A stretch of DNA of 64,000 bases, taken from assembly GCF_000227115.2 (NCBI RefSeq), contig NC_016481.1:947259-1011258 (forward strand), given 5' to 3'. The stretch comes from Naumovozyma dairenensis CBS 421. Lineage: Eukaryota; Ascomycota; Saccharomycetes; Saccharomycetales; Saccharomycetaceae. How positions within the stretch are numbered: position 1 is the first letter of the stretch; each line of letters opens with the position of its first letter. The notes under the pieces were generated by a model. It did no database searches and was not told where the DNA came from. It was given only the letters and a program-made list of their open reading frames with translations. Below are positions 49,326-64,000 of this stretch, piece by piece. The position numbers were made by a program, and so were the translations under genes.

Positions 49326-52300
49326 ATGACCGCAATTCGAAACGATATAGAGATCAATGATGAAAATGACGTGAATACAAAGATATTCAGATCAGTAGCG
49401 GACGTATTCCAGAAGGCTCAGTCTACGTATGCAGGCCATAGAAAGCATATAGCCGTGTTAAAGAAGATTCAATTGAAAGCTATTGATCAAGGGTACGAAG
49501 ATGCTTTTAATTATTGGTTTAATAAGTGTGTGACGAAGATCTTGCCTTTGAAGAAGAATGAAACTGTAGGTGATAGAATTGTTAAGCTTATTGCTGCGTT
49601 CGTCGCTTCATTAGATAGAGAAAATGATCTCATTAATCAGACACGGGGAAATGAAGATACAGATGAAAATGAAGAACCAACAATGTTTGCTAGATTTATT
49701 GACCAATTTGTAAGACATATTCTAAGAGGTATAGAGAGTAAAGATAAAAATGTACGATTTAGAGTCATACAGATCCTAGTTGTTATTATGGATAATATTG
49801 GAGAAATTGATGAAGAATTATACAATTTACTAATATGGTCTTTGAAGAAAAGAATATACGATAAAGAGGCACTGGTCAGAATTCAAACTATCTTTTGTCT
49901 AACTAAATTCCAAGATGATTCCCCATCTAGTCCAGACGGAACATTATCAGAAGATGATATGAGTGAAGCTACCCTGATATTGATGAAGGCAATCCAAAAC
50001 GACTCATCGCCAGAAGTAAGACGTGCCTGTATGCTGAACTTAGTGAATAATTCCGTAACAAGACCTTATATTTTGGAAAGAGCAAGAGATGTAAATGCAA
50101 TCAATAGACGATTAATCTATTCAAGAGTATTGAAAGGCATGGGTAAAAATGTATTTGAAGATATTAATACAAGCATCATTGACAAGTTGATTGAGTGGGG
50201 ATTGGATGACAGAGAAACTCACGTAAGTAAAGAATGTGGTAAACTAATATCGCATCATTGGCTTAACTCACTAGACGGTGATTTAATTCAACTACTAGAA
50301 AATTTGAATGTGACTACATCCTCCGTTACAGCAAAAGCAATGAATTCTCTTTTTCAAACGAGACCTGACATAATAACGAAAATCAAGTTCCCTCAAGATA
50401 TATGGCAAGATTTTACAGTCGAAACTGCTTTCCTCTTTAGATGCTTCTATATTTATTGTCTAGATAATAATTTGAACGAAATACTTGAAGAGAATTTCCC
50501 AGAAGCTTCGAAACTTGCCGATCATTTAAATTTCTATATTACTAAACGATTTCGAGATAAACCGGACCAAAATATTACTGCTGAACAAGAAACAGAAACC
50601 CTAGATTTCGTCATTGAACAATTATTGATAACTTCAAACAAGTACGATTTTAGCGATGAAGTTGGTCGTAGAGCGACGCTTAACGTAATCAGAAATATGC
50701 TACACTTAACAGGTTTACCCGATGAATTAATCAAAATTGGACTAGAAGTTTTGAAAAGTCTTTCCATTAATGAACGTGACTTTATCACCATGGGTATTGA
50801 AATTATCAATGATATTAGAGATGATGATATCGAACTACAAGAACAAAGGGAACAACAAAGTAAGAATAAGGACGCATTGGAGGGTAATGATGACGATGAT
50901 GATGGATCACTTGAATCTTTCCATTCTGCCGTAGAGAATTTGGTAAACGGCGATGGCACCCCATCCGAACAACTTATCAACAATTTACTTCCAGAAAGAG
51001 AAGCTACGCCAAAAACTATGGTCGTCTGTTTAACAAGATCTGCAGCTATGTTAGAGCTTGTACATACTCCTATTGACCAAAATGTCTTAATAACATCATT
51101 GATCGATACATTAATAACTCCGGCAGTAAGGAACAATGAAACAACAATACGAGAACTTGGTATCCGTAACTTGGGGCTATGTTGCTTACTGAATAAAGAT
51201 TTGGCAATTGAAAATCTTTATATCCTTGGGATGTGTATTTCAAAGGGTAATTCAACATTGAAAACCTTGGCACTTCAAATAATTGTTGATTTATTTTGTG
51301 TTCATGGTACAGCAATTGTAGACGGTGAAGGGAAAGTGGACTCCGTATCATTACACAAGATATTCTATAAAGTCCTGAAAAATAATGAAGCGCCTGAATG
51401 CCAAGTTGTTGCTGCTGAAGGATTGTGCAAATTATATCTTGCAGATATTTTCACAGATGATGATCTATTTGAAGCTTTAGTCTTGGCATATTTTTCTCCT
51501 GAGAATTCACACAATGAAAGATTAGTTCAAGTGTTTGCATTCTGTATTCCAGTTTATTGTTTTTCGCATGTAAGTCATCAGGAAAGAATGTCAAAGGCAG
51601 CTGCTGATATTTTATGGAGATTATGTATGAAATGGGATCATATTGAAAATACAAATCATGATAATGAAGGACAATCGACTGCCATGATGAAACCAAATGT
51701 TATTTTGCAACAATTGGTATATTGGACCGATCCCCGAAAGGTGGTTGGTAAGCAACAAGATGAAATTTCCAAGATTAACTATCAATTAGGATTTCTACTA
51801 GATATTTTAAAATCATTAGCTACAATCGAGAAAAAAGTAATTAAGAAAATGCTGATCATAAATTTGAATATTTTTTTTATTACTTCAAATCAAAACTATG
51901 CCACTTTAAAAAACCTGCTTGAACTTCTCGAAGATATTATAGAAAATGATCCAATGGATACGACATGCAGAAATTCTTTAGACAAACTACATCGACATTT
52001 AAGTGACGTTATTCAAGAAGCAATGGAAAGAAATTTGTCAATCGAAAAGTCGGAGGATGTTGACACTGAAGACAACACCACCTATTCGAAAATTTTGGAA
52101 ACTACGGAAACTGTTTCTAATGATAAAACCGCAGATTATTCCACCATTGTCAATAATACTGACGAGAACAAGGGATCACTGGAAGCGAATACAGAGGAGA
52201 GCATAACACGGACGAGCGAACAGGCTAATTCTAGAAAAAGAACAAGGTCAGAAATCGAAGACTCGTCCGTCGTAGAAAAAAACACAAATGATTCTCAATC

Positions 52301-52445
52301 TCAAATTTCTGAGGCAGGTGAAGTACATGCAAAGACAGTGAGTTTTGCAGCAGATGTTTCGATGTTAAGTAATGACGAAATATCGATTATCAATGAAGAA
52401 GATGATAGAGATAATTCTGATGATTCTTATTCTATATCATCCTAA
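49326..52445 (+). CDS. YCG1: Condensin HEAT-repeat subunit (CAP-G)
   Basis: 1039 aa from the ATG at 49326, against 1035 aa in S. cerevisiae. The frame continues upstream without ATG. Ycg1 is the CAP-G subunit that, with Brn1, grips DNA in condensin for mitotic chromosome compaction. HEAT repeats run through most of the protein (FRVIQILVVIMDNIGEIDEEL, ALVRIQTIFCLTKF, PEVRRACMLNLV). An acidic loop lies near residues 510-530. The last 130 residues are polar and disordered. Diverges from UTP4 as in S. cerevisiae. Confidence 0.95.
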   Translation: MTAIRNDIEINDENDVNTKIFRSVADVFQKAQSTYAGHRKHIAVLKKIQLKAIDQGYEDAFNYWFNKCVTKILPLKKNETVGDRIVKLIAAFVASLDRENDLINQTRGNEDTDENEEPTMFARFIDQFVRHILRGIESKDKNVRFRVIQILVVIMDNIGEIDEELYNLLIWSLKKRIYDKEALVRIQTIFCLTKFQDDSPSSPDGTLSEDDMSEATLILMKAIQNDSSPEVRRACMLNLVNNSVTRPYILERARDVNAINRRLIYSRVLKGMGKNVFEDINTSIIDKLIEWGLDDRETHVSKECGKLISHHWLNSLDGDLIQLLENLNVTTSSVTAKAMNSLFQTRPDIITKIKFPQDIWQDFTVETAFLFRCFYIYCLDNNLNEILEENFPEASKLADHLNFYITKRFRDKPDQNITAEQETETLDFVIEQLLITSNKYDFSDEVGRRATLNVIRNMLHLTGLPDELIKIGLEVLKSLSINERDFITMGIEIINDIRDDDIELQEQREQQSKNKDALEGNDDDDDGSLESFHSAVENLVNGDGTPSEQLINNLLPEREATPKTMVVCLTRSAAMLELVHTPIDQNVLITSLIDTLITPAVRNNETTIRELGIRNLGLCCLLNKDLAIENLYILGMCISKGNSTLKTLALQIIVDLFCVHGTAIVDGEGKVDSVSLHKIFYKVLKNNEAPECQVVAAEGLCKLYLADIFTDDDLFEALVLAYFSPENSHNERLVQVFAFCIPVYCFSHVSHQERMSKAAADILWRLCMKWDHIENTNHDNEGQSTAMMKPNVILQQLVYWTDPRKVVGKQQDEISKINYQLGFLLDILKSLATIEKKVIKKMLIINLNIFFITSNQNYATLKNLLELLEDIIENDPMDTTCRNSLDKLHRHLSDVIQEAMERNLSIEKSEDVDTEDNTTYSKILETTETVSNDKTADYSTIVNNTDENKGSLEANTEESITRTSEQANSRKRTRSEIEDSSVVEKNTNDSQSQISEAGEVHAKTVSFAADVSMLSNDEISIINEEDDRDNSDDSYSISS

Positions 52446-52805
52446 TTTTATATAACATTTCATAATATAATAATCCTTGATCTGCATTTTGAACCTTATT
52501 ATGGACATATATTATATTCTAATCAAAGATTTTTTTATTAGTTCATCATTTCAATGATAAGGTTTAATATTTAATTAAAATGACACAGTCGAGCACAACT
52601 GTATCTATAATGAGATTTATATATTTTCAAGATGAAGTAATTACAAATTAAGCCAAGAATATGGTTCTGAGGAACTACCAAGCGATCTTAAAAAATGCGA
52701 ATATTGCCCTAAAAAATATATAAAATAATAATACATATGGGTGAAATTTATCAAAAATCAATAGGAAAAACGACTTTAAGTTGTTTCGAATGGCAAGTTG
52801 TCCTG
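52446..52805. other. YCG1-YSP2 convergent spacer
   Basis: 360 bp; AT-rich 3' flanks of convergent genes. No ORF or RNA gene. Confidence 0.5.
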
Positions 52806-58000
<5,195 letters not shown>

Positions 58001-58552
58001 TTAACGATCCTCAGCCCATTCGTTCTCACGTCTAATTGCCGCTTCCTCTTCAGGTGTAAAATCATTGACAATATTAAACGTTCTTCTAATTTCCTCTGGT
58101 GATCTACCTCTAATCATTTCTGCAACCACTTTACAACCTGCATCCAACAATGGTTTAATATTCAAATAATTCGCAGCAAGGATAATTTCATAAAGCATTT
58201 CTTGATCTACTTTCAAAAACTCTCTATCCCAAGCATCCACAGGAGCAGACTTTCTAGAATCATCATCCTCTTCATCAGGGAAATTGGAATCCTTATGATG
58301 CTCAGCCCATTCAATGACTTTTTGTAAAACAGATGATCTAACATTTGGCACAGGCATGACAATTTCATCATCATCGTCATCATCTTCTTCATCTTCAGAG
58401 TCAGAAGAGACATCGCCCCTTAAATTACTGTCATGCATATCATTTAAATAGTTCTTTAGTAATAGGGAACGTTCTGCAATCTTACGATCCACGGTGAACT
58501 TTTCACCTTCACCACTGACTAATACAACGTGTTGATTTTTCGATAGTGCCAT
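58001..58552 (-). CDS. SKP1: SCF ubiquitin-ligase core adaptor and CBF3 subunit
   Basis: 183 aa (S. cerevisiae 194). Skp1 links F-box proteins to cullin Cdc53 in SCF and is a subunit of the CBF3 kinetochore complex. The N-terminal POZ-like fold begins [22 protein letters not shown]. An acidic Asp/Glu run lies at about 50-62, shorter than in S. cerevisiae and accounting for the length difference. The C-terminal F-box-binding helices ([27 protein letters not shown] end) are essentially unchanged. Potential partners in the window include the F-box/LRR protein at 12 kb. Pcl5 targets Gcn4 to SCF. Confidence 0.97.
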   Translation of the reverse strand: MALSKNQHVVLVSGEGEKFTVDRKIAERSLLLKNYLNDMHDSNLRGDVSSDSEDEEDDDDDDEIVMPVPNVRSSVLQKVIEWAEHHKDSNFPDEEDDDSRKSAPVDAWDREFLKVDQEMLYEIILAANYLNIKPLLDAGCKVVAEMIRGRSPEEIRRTFNIVNDFTPEEEAAIRRENEWAEDR

Positions 58553-59362
58553 TGTTTTTCTTTATTTTTTCTTGTATTGTACTTTGTTGATTGCAAAGAG
58601 TAGCTCTCCACTTTTAGTTTTGTTAATGAGCTATTGGGTTGACCGACTGACGCATGATCTTGTTATAGTCAGCCTACGTGAGCATAGAACAATTAGTCTC
58701 AAATTTAGTACTACACTGTACTATACATAATATATCTAAAAATTTGGCCACCGCGTCGTAATAATTATAAAATACACAGAATATTCAAAGGTGTCAGACA
58801 TTTTTCGATATATAGAACCACCCACTCCCCAATAAAGAGACGTAAAGTCATAACTAGTCTATACTATAAACATACAATTATATTGAGAAATAAGGATATT
58901 GATATTGCTGTTGATTTGGGTGTTGTTTGTTTTTTTCAGTTAGAAGCATTTGTTCACATCTCTACCACTTCAAATTTCGTTGAATATACATCTGGGGATG
59001 CTTAGTTCATATATATTCAAACTGAAAACATATATTCAATCTATCTCCTAGGGGCACTGCAGAATTATCAGGGTGTAAAGTAAAGCATAGGCAGATATTA
59101 TATTCTTTACGTCTTTAGCCAGTATATACGGTAAACAGTTAGTTTACAACTGGTGTCTGATGAATGTTATCTAAATGATCAATTACCTCAATTGTTGTTG
59201 AAAGAATCTTTTATTTCGTGGAATTACTTCAATCAACCTTTTCTAGTAGAGAAGAAAGTAAGAATAAAATATTTTATTCATATAAGAGTAATGAGTGGCT
59301 GTTTCTTGATATTTGAATATGTGAATAATATATTGATAGCATCAGTGCATATAATTATTTAT
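58553..59362. other. SKP1 promoter / PEX3 3' flank
   Basis: 810 bp with no ATG-started frame of note. Contains the SKP1 promoter. No RNA gene recognised. Confidence 0.45.
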
Positions 59363-60769
59363 CTACATGCTAAGATTACTAAATACACCGGCACTCAAAT
59401 CATCCAGAACATTGAGTGAATCTAGTCTCGTCAGAAATTTATTTTCTTCATTTCTTTCAGGCTTCTTTACCATCACGTTACTACAGTCTTTACAACTTAT
59501 CGCATAAGCTGCCACTTGGAATGTATCCTCCGATAACATATCCTTTTGTTTCTCTTCTTCTTCTCCTTCATTATTCTGTAGAGCTTCTGCAGACGCAGCA
59601 GGAGCATCGGGAGTGGTTGGTTTCCTTTTCTTCTTCTTTATTACTGAGGATTCAACATCTGCCATGATATATTGAAAGCATTCGTTTATCAAAGTTTCAA
59701 ACACAATCAATGACGCACTAGTTCCTAAGCACTTCTTTGTTTCACCTACTAATTTATGAAACAATTCCTTATTATCTTTAAGCACAACTAAAGATTTTGA
59801 TGGTAACGTTTGTTGCAAAAGAAACTGTTCCATGGTAATATCTGGTAATAACACAGCTTTCAAATTCAAATTAGAACCGTCCGTAGATAAAATTATTCTG
59901 TTAATCTTTTGGAAAACGTTTGTTAATTTGGAACTGAATTCAATTAATGTGATTTCATCTTTTGGTTTTAAGTTTGAGAATTCTTCTCGTATAATGGTTT
60001 CTATAGTTTGCTCATAATTAAACCATCCCTTGTTCAATAACCACCATGACAATGATAAGAATGCTTGTTCATTGATGTATGCTACTTGAGTTTTATCATG
60101 TTGTAAAAGTTCGGTATCATCATTTTGTTTTACAGTTGTCGATTCAGAAGACCTCTGACCGGTCCAAACACTCCAAGCGTTGGAAATCCACCCAGTCACA
60201 GAACAAGATGTGTCATTTTCCTTTGGTATAATCTCATTTTCAGCACTTATTTTAATCGTATCTTCTAAATACTCTCTCGTCAATATATTCAATTGTAATC
60301 TCGTTAATAGAAACAAGGACGATGTCATATATGAAATTGTCACCAATTTAATGATACTTTTCAAAGTCAATTGATTCCATAATTCAGCCTTTGATAAGAA
60401 CTTCAGTTCTTTATTTGTAGGTTCAACTTCACTACCACCTTTAACATTTTTCTTTACATTCTTGATATCATAAATTATTGAGTCCAATTGCAATCCATTC
60501 TGATCTAATACCATCTCTACCACAGGTAGCAATTCATAAACTGTGTGTAAGGAATCCTCTTGAGTTTGATTGAAGCGTCTTTTCATTTGTTCTCTAAGGA
60601 AATGAGCTCTAGTGATTTTCAATTGTTGCTTGTATAGCCATCTTTTTAATAAGTAAAGGGCAATGGAGCCTGTTGTAAATAAAGTAGCAATTCCAGCTAT
60701 GGAAAAGATCAACTTTCCTCTATGTCTTTGTAGAAGGTTCCTTCTTGGGTTAGAGGACGGTGGTACCAT
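59363..60769 (-). CDS. PEX3: Peroxisomal membrane biogenesis factor
   Basis: 468 aa (S. cerevisiae 441). Pex3 anchors Pex19 and so recruits peroxisomal membrane proteins; also binds Inp1 and Atg36. A basic N-terminus (NPRRNLLQRHRGK) precedes one membrane segment at about 20-40 (LIFSIAGIATLFTTGSIALY). Helical soluble domain follows, with ITRAHFLREQMKRRFNQTQ near 55-73 and the conserved SLHTVYELLPVVEMVLD. A Lys-rich insert with acidic run lies near residues 380-415. Between SKP1 and UBX5 as in S. cerevisiae. Confidence 0.94.
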   Translation of the reverse strand: MVPPSSNPRRNLLQRHRGKLIFSIAGIATLFTTGSIALYLLKRWLYKQQLKITRAHFLREQMKRRFNQTQEDSLHTVYELLPVVEMVLDQNGLQLDSIIYDIKNVKKNVKGGSEVEPTNKELKFLSKAELWNQLTLKSIIKLVTISYMTSSLFLLTRLQLNILTREYLEDTIKISAENEIIPKENDTSCSVTGWISNAWSVWTGQRSSESTTVKQNDDTELLQHDKTQVAYINEQAFLSLSWWLLNKGWFNYEQTIETIIREEFSNLKPKDEITLIEFSSKLTNVFQKINRIILSTDGSNLNLKAVLLPDITMEQFLLQQTLPSKSLVVLKDNKELFHKLVGETKKCLGTSASLIVFETLINECFQYIMADVESSVIKKKKRKPTTPDAPAASAEALQNNEGEEEEKQKDMLSEDTFQVAAYAISCKDCSNVMVKKPERNEENKFLTRLDSLNVLDDLSAGVFSNLSM

Positions 60770-61250
60770 AGTATGACTATATTTTTTATCTTTATTTTTG
60801 GGGGAAATTCGATGAGTATTTATGCTTCCCAGTGGATATTGCGCTTTTTCTTTCTATTTGTGGATCCTAATCTAATTAAAAGCAGCCAATATTGAGTAAG
60901 GAGTAGCTTATTGCACAATAGCCTTTCCACCCTTTCAAATGACCTTTATCTTCGACTTTACGTAAGTAAGTAAACTTTCTTCCTCTCTTTCTCTCTCTCT
61001 CTCTCTCTCTGTCTGTTTTCCTTTCTCTTTCAACGGAGACCTTATTTTGTTTTCCTTAAAGGCGGGAAAGAGACATCGGGGAATAAACCACCACTATATT
61101 ATATGATAGATGAATATATATTTGATGCTGATAGACAAAGGGGAATGACTACATTACAAAAGAGAACAAACATAGAAGTCGCACGTAGTGGTTCATTACA
61201 AAGAAGGCCTACAGACATCAACGTAGGATTTGGAAAACAAAAAACAATCA
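60770..61250. other. PEX3-UBX5 divergent promoter
   Basis: 481 bp holding both promoters and a CT microsatellite at 60991-61010. No further gene. Confidence 0.5.
60991..61010 (+). repeat. CT dinucleotide repeat
   Basis: Ten CT units in a longer pyrimidine-rich tract (60978-61030) in the PEX3-UBX5 divergent promoter. Confidence 0.9.
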
Positions 61251-62819
61251 ATGTCGCAAGAACAAATTGACAATTTTATGGCAATCACTAGTGCCGAAAC
61301 ACCGGAATTAGCTACACAGTTCTTGGACATGGCTGGTGGCAATCTGGACATAGCCATCTCATTGTTCTTTGAGCATGGTGGTAATGCGCAACTGAAGCAA
61401 TCCACCCCAGCACCAACAACAACCGCAAATATCAATTCCTCTAATATGGGGAACTCCGGTGACAATGATGAAGAATTGGCTCAAAGATTGCAAAATGAAG
61501 CATATAACGAAGGACAAGCAGTTAGAGCTCCTGATGAAGCAAGACATGAGACATTGACTGAAACACACGTGTTTCCAGGGACTTACGGTGGCATCGGTGG
61601 ATCCTTTAACCCCTTGAGAGGCATCGGCAGTGGTGTTAACGATATGTTTGATAATTCCACTCCTCCAGGGATTTTTAATCAGAGATTGACCACGGTCAAT
61701 GGCGTAGATGAAGACGCTTATGGAACTTTTGAACCTGATTCAAATTCAGATATTTCAGACCTAAATGAGGATGATGATGATGAAGATGATGATTATGAAT
61801 TAGTGGAAGAACCAGTCGTAGAGTTAGATGAAGATGGAACAGTACAAGAGTCTACAAAATGGGTGAGAAGGCCGAAAGGAAAAACTAAAGAGGAAAGATT
61901 GGCGATATTATTTAGACCTCCGTTTAAAATCATGTCAAAATTGAACCTAGAAGGGGCAAGGATGAAAGCAAGAAAGAAAAATAAATGGATCATGATTAAT
62001 ATTCAAGACTCGGGTGTTTTCCAATGTCAAGCATTAAATAGAGATTTATGGTCCTCCAAGGACGTGAAAAGATTATTAAAGAAAAATTTCATCTTTTTGC
62101 AATATCAATATGAATCAAGAAATGCAGAACCATACTTGAATTTTTATCCATTACCTAATAAAAAAGATGATTTACCTCATATAGCTATCTTGGACCCAAT
62201 TACTGGGGAAAGAGTAAAACAATGGAACCAAGATGTTCCTAAGATAAGTTCTTTTATTAAAGATATAAACCAGTTCTTATCTGATTATTCTTTGGATCCC
62301 AAAAGTACGAATCCAACGGTAAAGGAACCTACTCCAGAACTAGATCCAACAACATTAACTGAGGAACAACAAATGGAACTAGCGATTCAACAATCATTAG
62401 GAAACTCATCATCTAAGCCCATCACGTTTGATGATAAAGAAATAGGGTTAGACAATGACGGTAATGGAGGAGAGGAGGATGATACTGCCATAGGAGAAGC
62501 AGAAGAAACACACGAAAGTATATTTGAAAATATCAGGCCAGTGCACCATATGGAACCACTCAACAAACCAGGAATTACAACACGTATTCAAATACGTACT
62601 GGTGATGGGAAAAGAATTGTTAGAAGAGTAAATGCAATGGATGATAAAGTCCGTACCTTATATGAAATTGTAAAATCAGAAATTGAAGGTTATGATTCAT
62701 GTGCATTTACACTGAGCGATCATCAAAGGAATGACTTGATAGATAAAGTCGACATGTCTATTAGCGATGCAGGCTTGAAAAACAGTTCACTTTTGTTGGA
62801 GAAAGTAATAGAAGATTAA
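61251..62819 (+). CDS. UBX5: UBX-domain Cdc48 cofactor
   Basis: 522 aa from the ATG at 61251 (S. cerevisiae 500); the frame is open upstream without ATG. A UBA domain lies at about 1-45 (QIDNFMAITSAETPELATQF, GGNLDIAISLFFE). An acidic stretch falls near 175-195, a UAS/thioredoxin-like domain at about 210-340, a ubiquitin-interacting motif at about 370-385 (EEQQMELAIQQSLG), and a UBX domain at about 440-522 (TTRIQIRTGDGKRIVRRV). Ubx5 links the ATPase Cdc48 to ubiquitinated substrates; the family (UBXN7-like) also contacts neddylated cullins through the UIM. Confidence 0.95.
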   Translation: MSQEQIDNFMAITSAETPELATQFLDMAGGNLDIAISLFFEHGGNAQLKQSTPAPTTTANINSSNMGNSGDNDEELAQRLQNEAYNEGQAVRAPDEARHETLTETHVFPGTYGGIGGSFNPLRGIGSGVNDMFDNSTPPGIFNQRLTTVNGVDEDAYGTFEPDSNSDISDLNEDDDDEDDDYELVEEPVVELDEDGTVQESTKWVRRPKGKTKEERLAILFRPPFKIMSKLNLEGARMKARKKNKWIMINIQDSGVFQCQALNRDLWSSKDVKRLLKKNFIFLQYQYESRNAEPYLNFYPLPNKKDDLPHIAILDPITGERVKQWNQDVPKISSFIKDINQFLSDYSLDPKSTNPTVKEPTPELDPTTLTEEQQMELAIQQSLGNSSSKPITFDDKEIGLDNDGNGGEEDDTAIGEAEETHESIFENIRPVHHMEPLNKPGITTRIQIRTGDGKRIVRRVNAMDDKVRTLYEIVKSEIEGYDSCAFTLSDHQRNDLIDKVDMSISDAGLKNSSLLLEKVIED

Positions 62820-63364
62820 GAAGTTACAAAATGAACAGCTGGGAGGTAAGAGTGTATTGCCCAGGACTTCTATAATCAATATATACGGTTATATAAACCT
62901 TAATGCTTTCAGAACATTTTTTATAGATTGTTGTTGTTGTTGTTGTTTTGAATGAGCATCTATTCTGGATAGCATCGCCTCAATATAGAGGTGAAGTTAA
63001 CTGAAGGTCACATATCAACTACTTCAAAGTAATTTTAAAAGTGGATGAGGCTTTACCATATTGTAGAATCTCTTTTGGCAAGTACAGTGAACTTCATAGC
63101 AGATACTATCAATCGTTTTTTTTAAGAGTATGTACGTATTACACTATAGTAAACTTTGCAGTGTTCCACGTTAAGGCTTTTTTATGCGTATGTAAGGAAA
63201 TATAAAGGAACATGAACTTTGAAATACAGAGTTACATTTCGAGGAAACATTGTCTGTAAAAAAGAGTATATAAAACAACTATTATTTGATTACAGAGAGT
63301 TACTAATAGATAGTTCTACTCAACTGGAAAACAAAAAAAAATACAAAACATACGAGCAAAAAAA
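62820..63364. other. GPI8 promoter region
   Basis: 545 bp between UBX5 and GPI8. A TTG repeat lies near 62930-62946. A GTATGT (63187-63192) and TACTAAT (63301-63307) pair occurs before the GPI8 ATG, but S. cerevisiae GPI8 has no intron and the coding start is intact without splicing. No gene seen. Confidence 0.45.
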
Positions 63365-64000
63365 ATGAGGTTCTCAACTAGCCTGATAACGCTTCTATGT
63401 GCGATGCTTTTGAACCACCTTGTCATCGCAGAACATACCAATAATTGGGCTGTTTTAGTCTCAACTTCGAGGTTCTGGTTTAATTATAGACATATGGCAA
63501 ATGTATTGAGTATGTATAGAACAGTGAAGAGATTAGGTATCCCAGATTCACAAATCATCTTGATGTTAAGTGATGATGTGGCGTGTAATTCAAGAAATCT
63601 TTTTCCTGGTACTGTTTTCAATAATAAAGATCATGCTATCGACTTATATGGGGAAAATGTTGAAGTAGATTATAGAGGTTATGAAGTTACCGTGGAAAAT
63701 TTCATTAGGCTATTAACAGATAGATGGTCAGAAGATCAACCAAAGTCGAAACGGTTATTGACTGATGAAAATTCCAACATCTTTATATATATGACTGGAC
63801 ATGGTGGTGATGATTTTTTGAAATTCCAAGATGCTGAAGAGATTGCGTCAGAAGATATAGCTGATGCATTTGAACAGATGCATGAAAAGAAAAGATATAA
63901 TGAAATATTCTTTATGATAGATACTTGCCAAGCTAATACCATGTATTCGAAGTTTTATTCCCCAAACATTTTAGCAATTGGATCGAGTAGATTAGATGAA
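63365..64000 (+). CDS. GPI8: GPI transamidase catalytic subunit, 5' part (runs off window)
   Basis: 212 codons from the ATG at 63365 to the window edge; the gene continues beyond. Gpi8 is the cysteine-protease-like (clan CD, C13/legumain-related) subunit of the ER transamidase that cleaves the C-terminal signal and attaches the GPI anchor. Residues 1-20 form a signal peptide. The conserved [20 protein letters not shown] starts near residue 25. The catalytic dyad is visible as His146 (TGHGGDDF) and Cys188 (DTCQA), 42 residues apart as in S. cerevisiae Gpi8. Follows UBX5 as in S. cerevisiae. Confidence 0.97.
   Translation, partial: MRFSTSLITLLCAMLLNHLVIAEHTNNWAVLVSTSRFWFNYRHMANVLSMYRTVKRLGIPDSQIILMLSDDVACNSRNLFPGTVFNNKDHAIDLYGENVEVDYRGYEVTVENFIRLLTDRWSEDQPKSKRLLTDENSNIFIYMTGHGGDDFLKFQDAEEIASEDIADAFEQMHEKKRYNEIFFMIDTCQANTMYSKFYSPNILAIGSSRLDE

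Noticed and set aside
59153..59419. 88-codon plus-strand frame downstream of PEX3
   Set aside because: Starts with GTG, runs into the PEX3 3' end and shows no family.
63187..63310. Possible 5' UTR intron before GPI8 (GTATGT at 63187, TACTAAT at 63301)
   Set aside because: Motifs are short and the branch site is non-consensus; GPI8 has an intact ATG and signal peptide without splicing.

Overview
The window is nuclear DNA of a budding yeast of the family Saccharomycetaceae. It is AT-rich and gene-dense, with short intergenic spacers. Nearly every protein is recognisable as the orthologue of a Saccharomyces cerevisiae protein. Gene order follows the S. cerevisiae chromosome IV run YDR302W-YDR331W, but carries genes that S. 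cerevisiae keeps on the duplicated sister tract of chromosome VIII (the RRP3-SSF1 divergent pair, PCL5). That interleaving is expected of a species that shared the whole-genome duplication and then lost duplicates independently. A Naumovozyma/Kazachstania-like species is my inference; the species cannot be fixed from this window alone.

Layout. 1-4.9 kb: an unrecognised 204-aa gene, ERG8 (mevalonate pathway) and a tRNA-Glu, joined to the chromosome IV-like block by a rearrangement. 4.9-18.8 kb: GPI11, RSC3, CPR5, HNT2 (with an intron), an F-box/LRR gene, tRNA-Val, PMT7, SRB7/MED21, PIB1. 19-22.5 kb: SSF1/2 and RRP3, two ribosome-biogenesis genes sharing a promoter with PAC/RRPE elements. 22.9-30.2 kb: a GIC1/2 Cdc42 effector, SUM1 and IPK1, with two 20-N assembly gaps around the SUM1 contig. 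30.2-36.1 kb: a 42-codon small ORF, OMS1, PCL5 with upstream Gcn4 sites, and the FIT-family gene YFT2. 36.6-64 kb: SWA2, DAD4, ASP1, an HMG-box-like gene absent from this place in S. cerevisiae, MRPL35, TIM11, PEP7, UTP4, YCG1, YSP2, SKP1, PEX3, UBX5 and the 5' part of GPI8, otherwise in S. cerevisiae order.

Themes. Functions are mostly housekeeping: GPI-anchor synthesis (GPI11, GPI8), ribosome assembly (SSF1/2, RRP3, UTP4), endosomal traffic (PIB1, PEP7, SWA2), mitochondrial function (OMS1, MRPL35, TIM11, possibly the HMG-box protein), chromosome biology (RSC3, SUM1, YCG1, DAD4, SKP1). I found no transposon, CRISPR array, prophage or biosynthetic cluster. The most interesting items are the tandem HMG-box-like protein, the HNT2 intron, an ATG ORF overlapping DAD4 out of frame, a seven-copy PAC-like repeat between SSF1/2 and RRP3, two GC-rich promoter patches sharing a 12-mer, and several small or orphan ORFs. 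No wholly new system is convincingly present.
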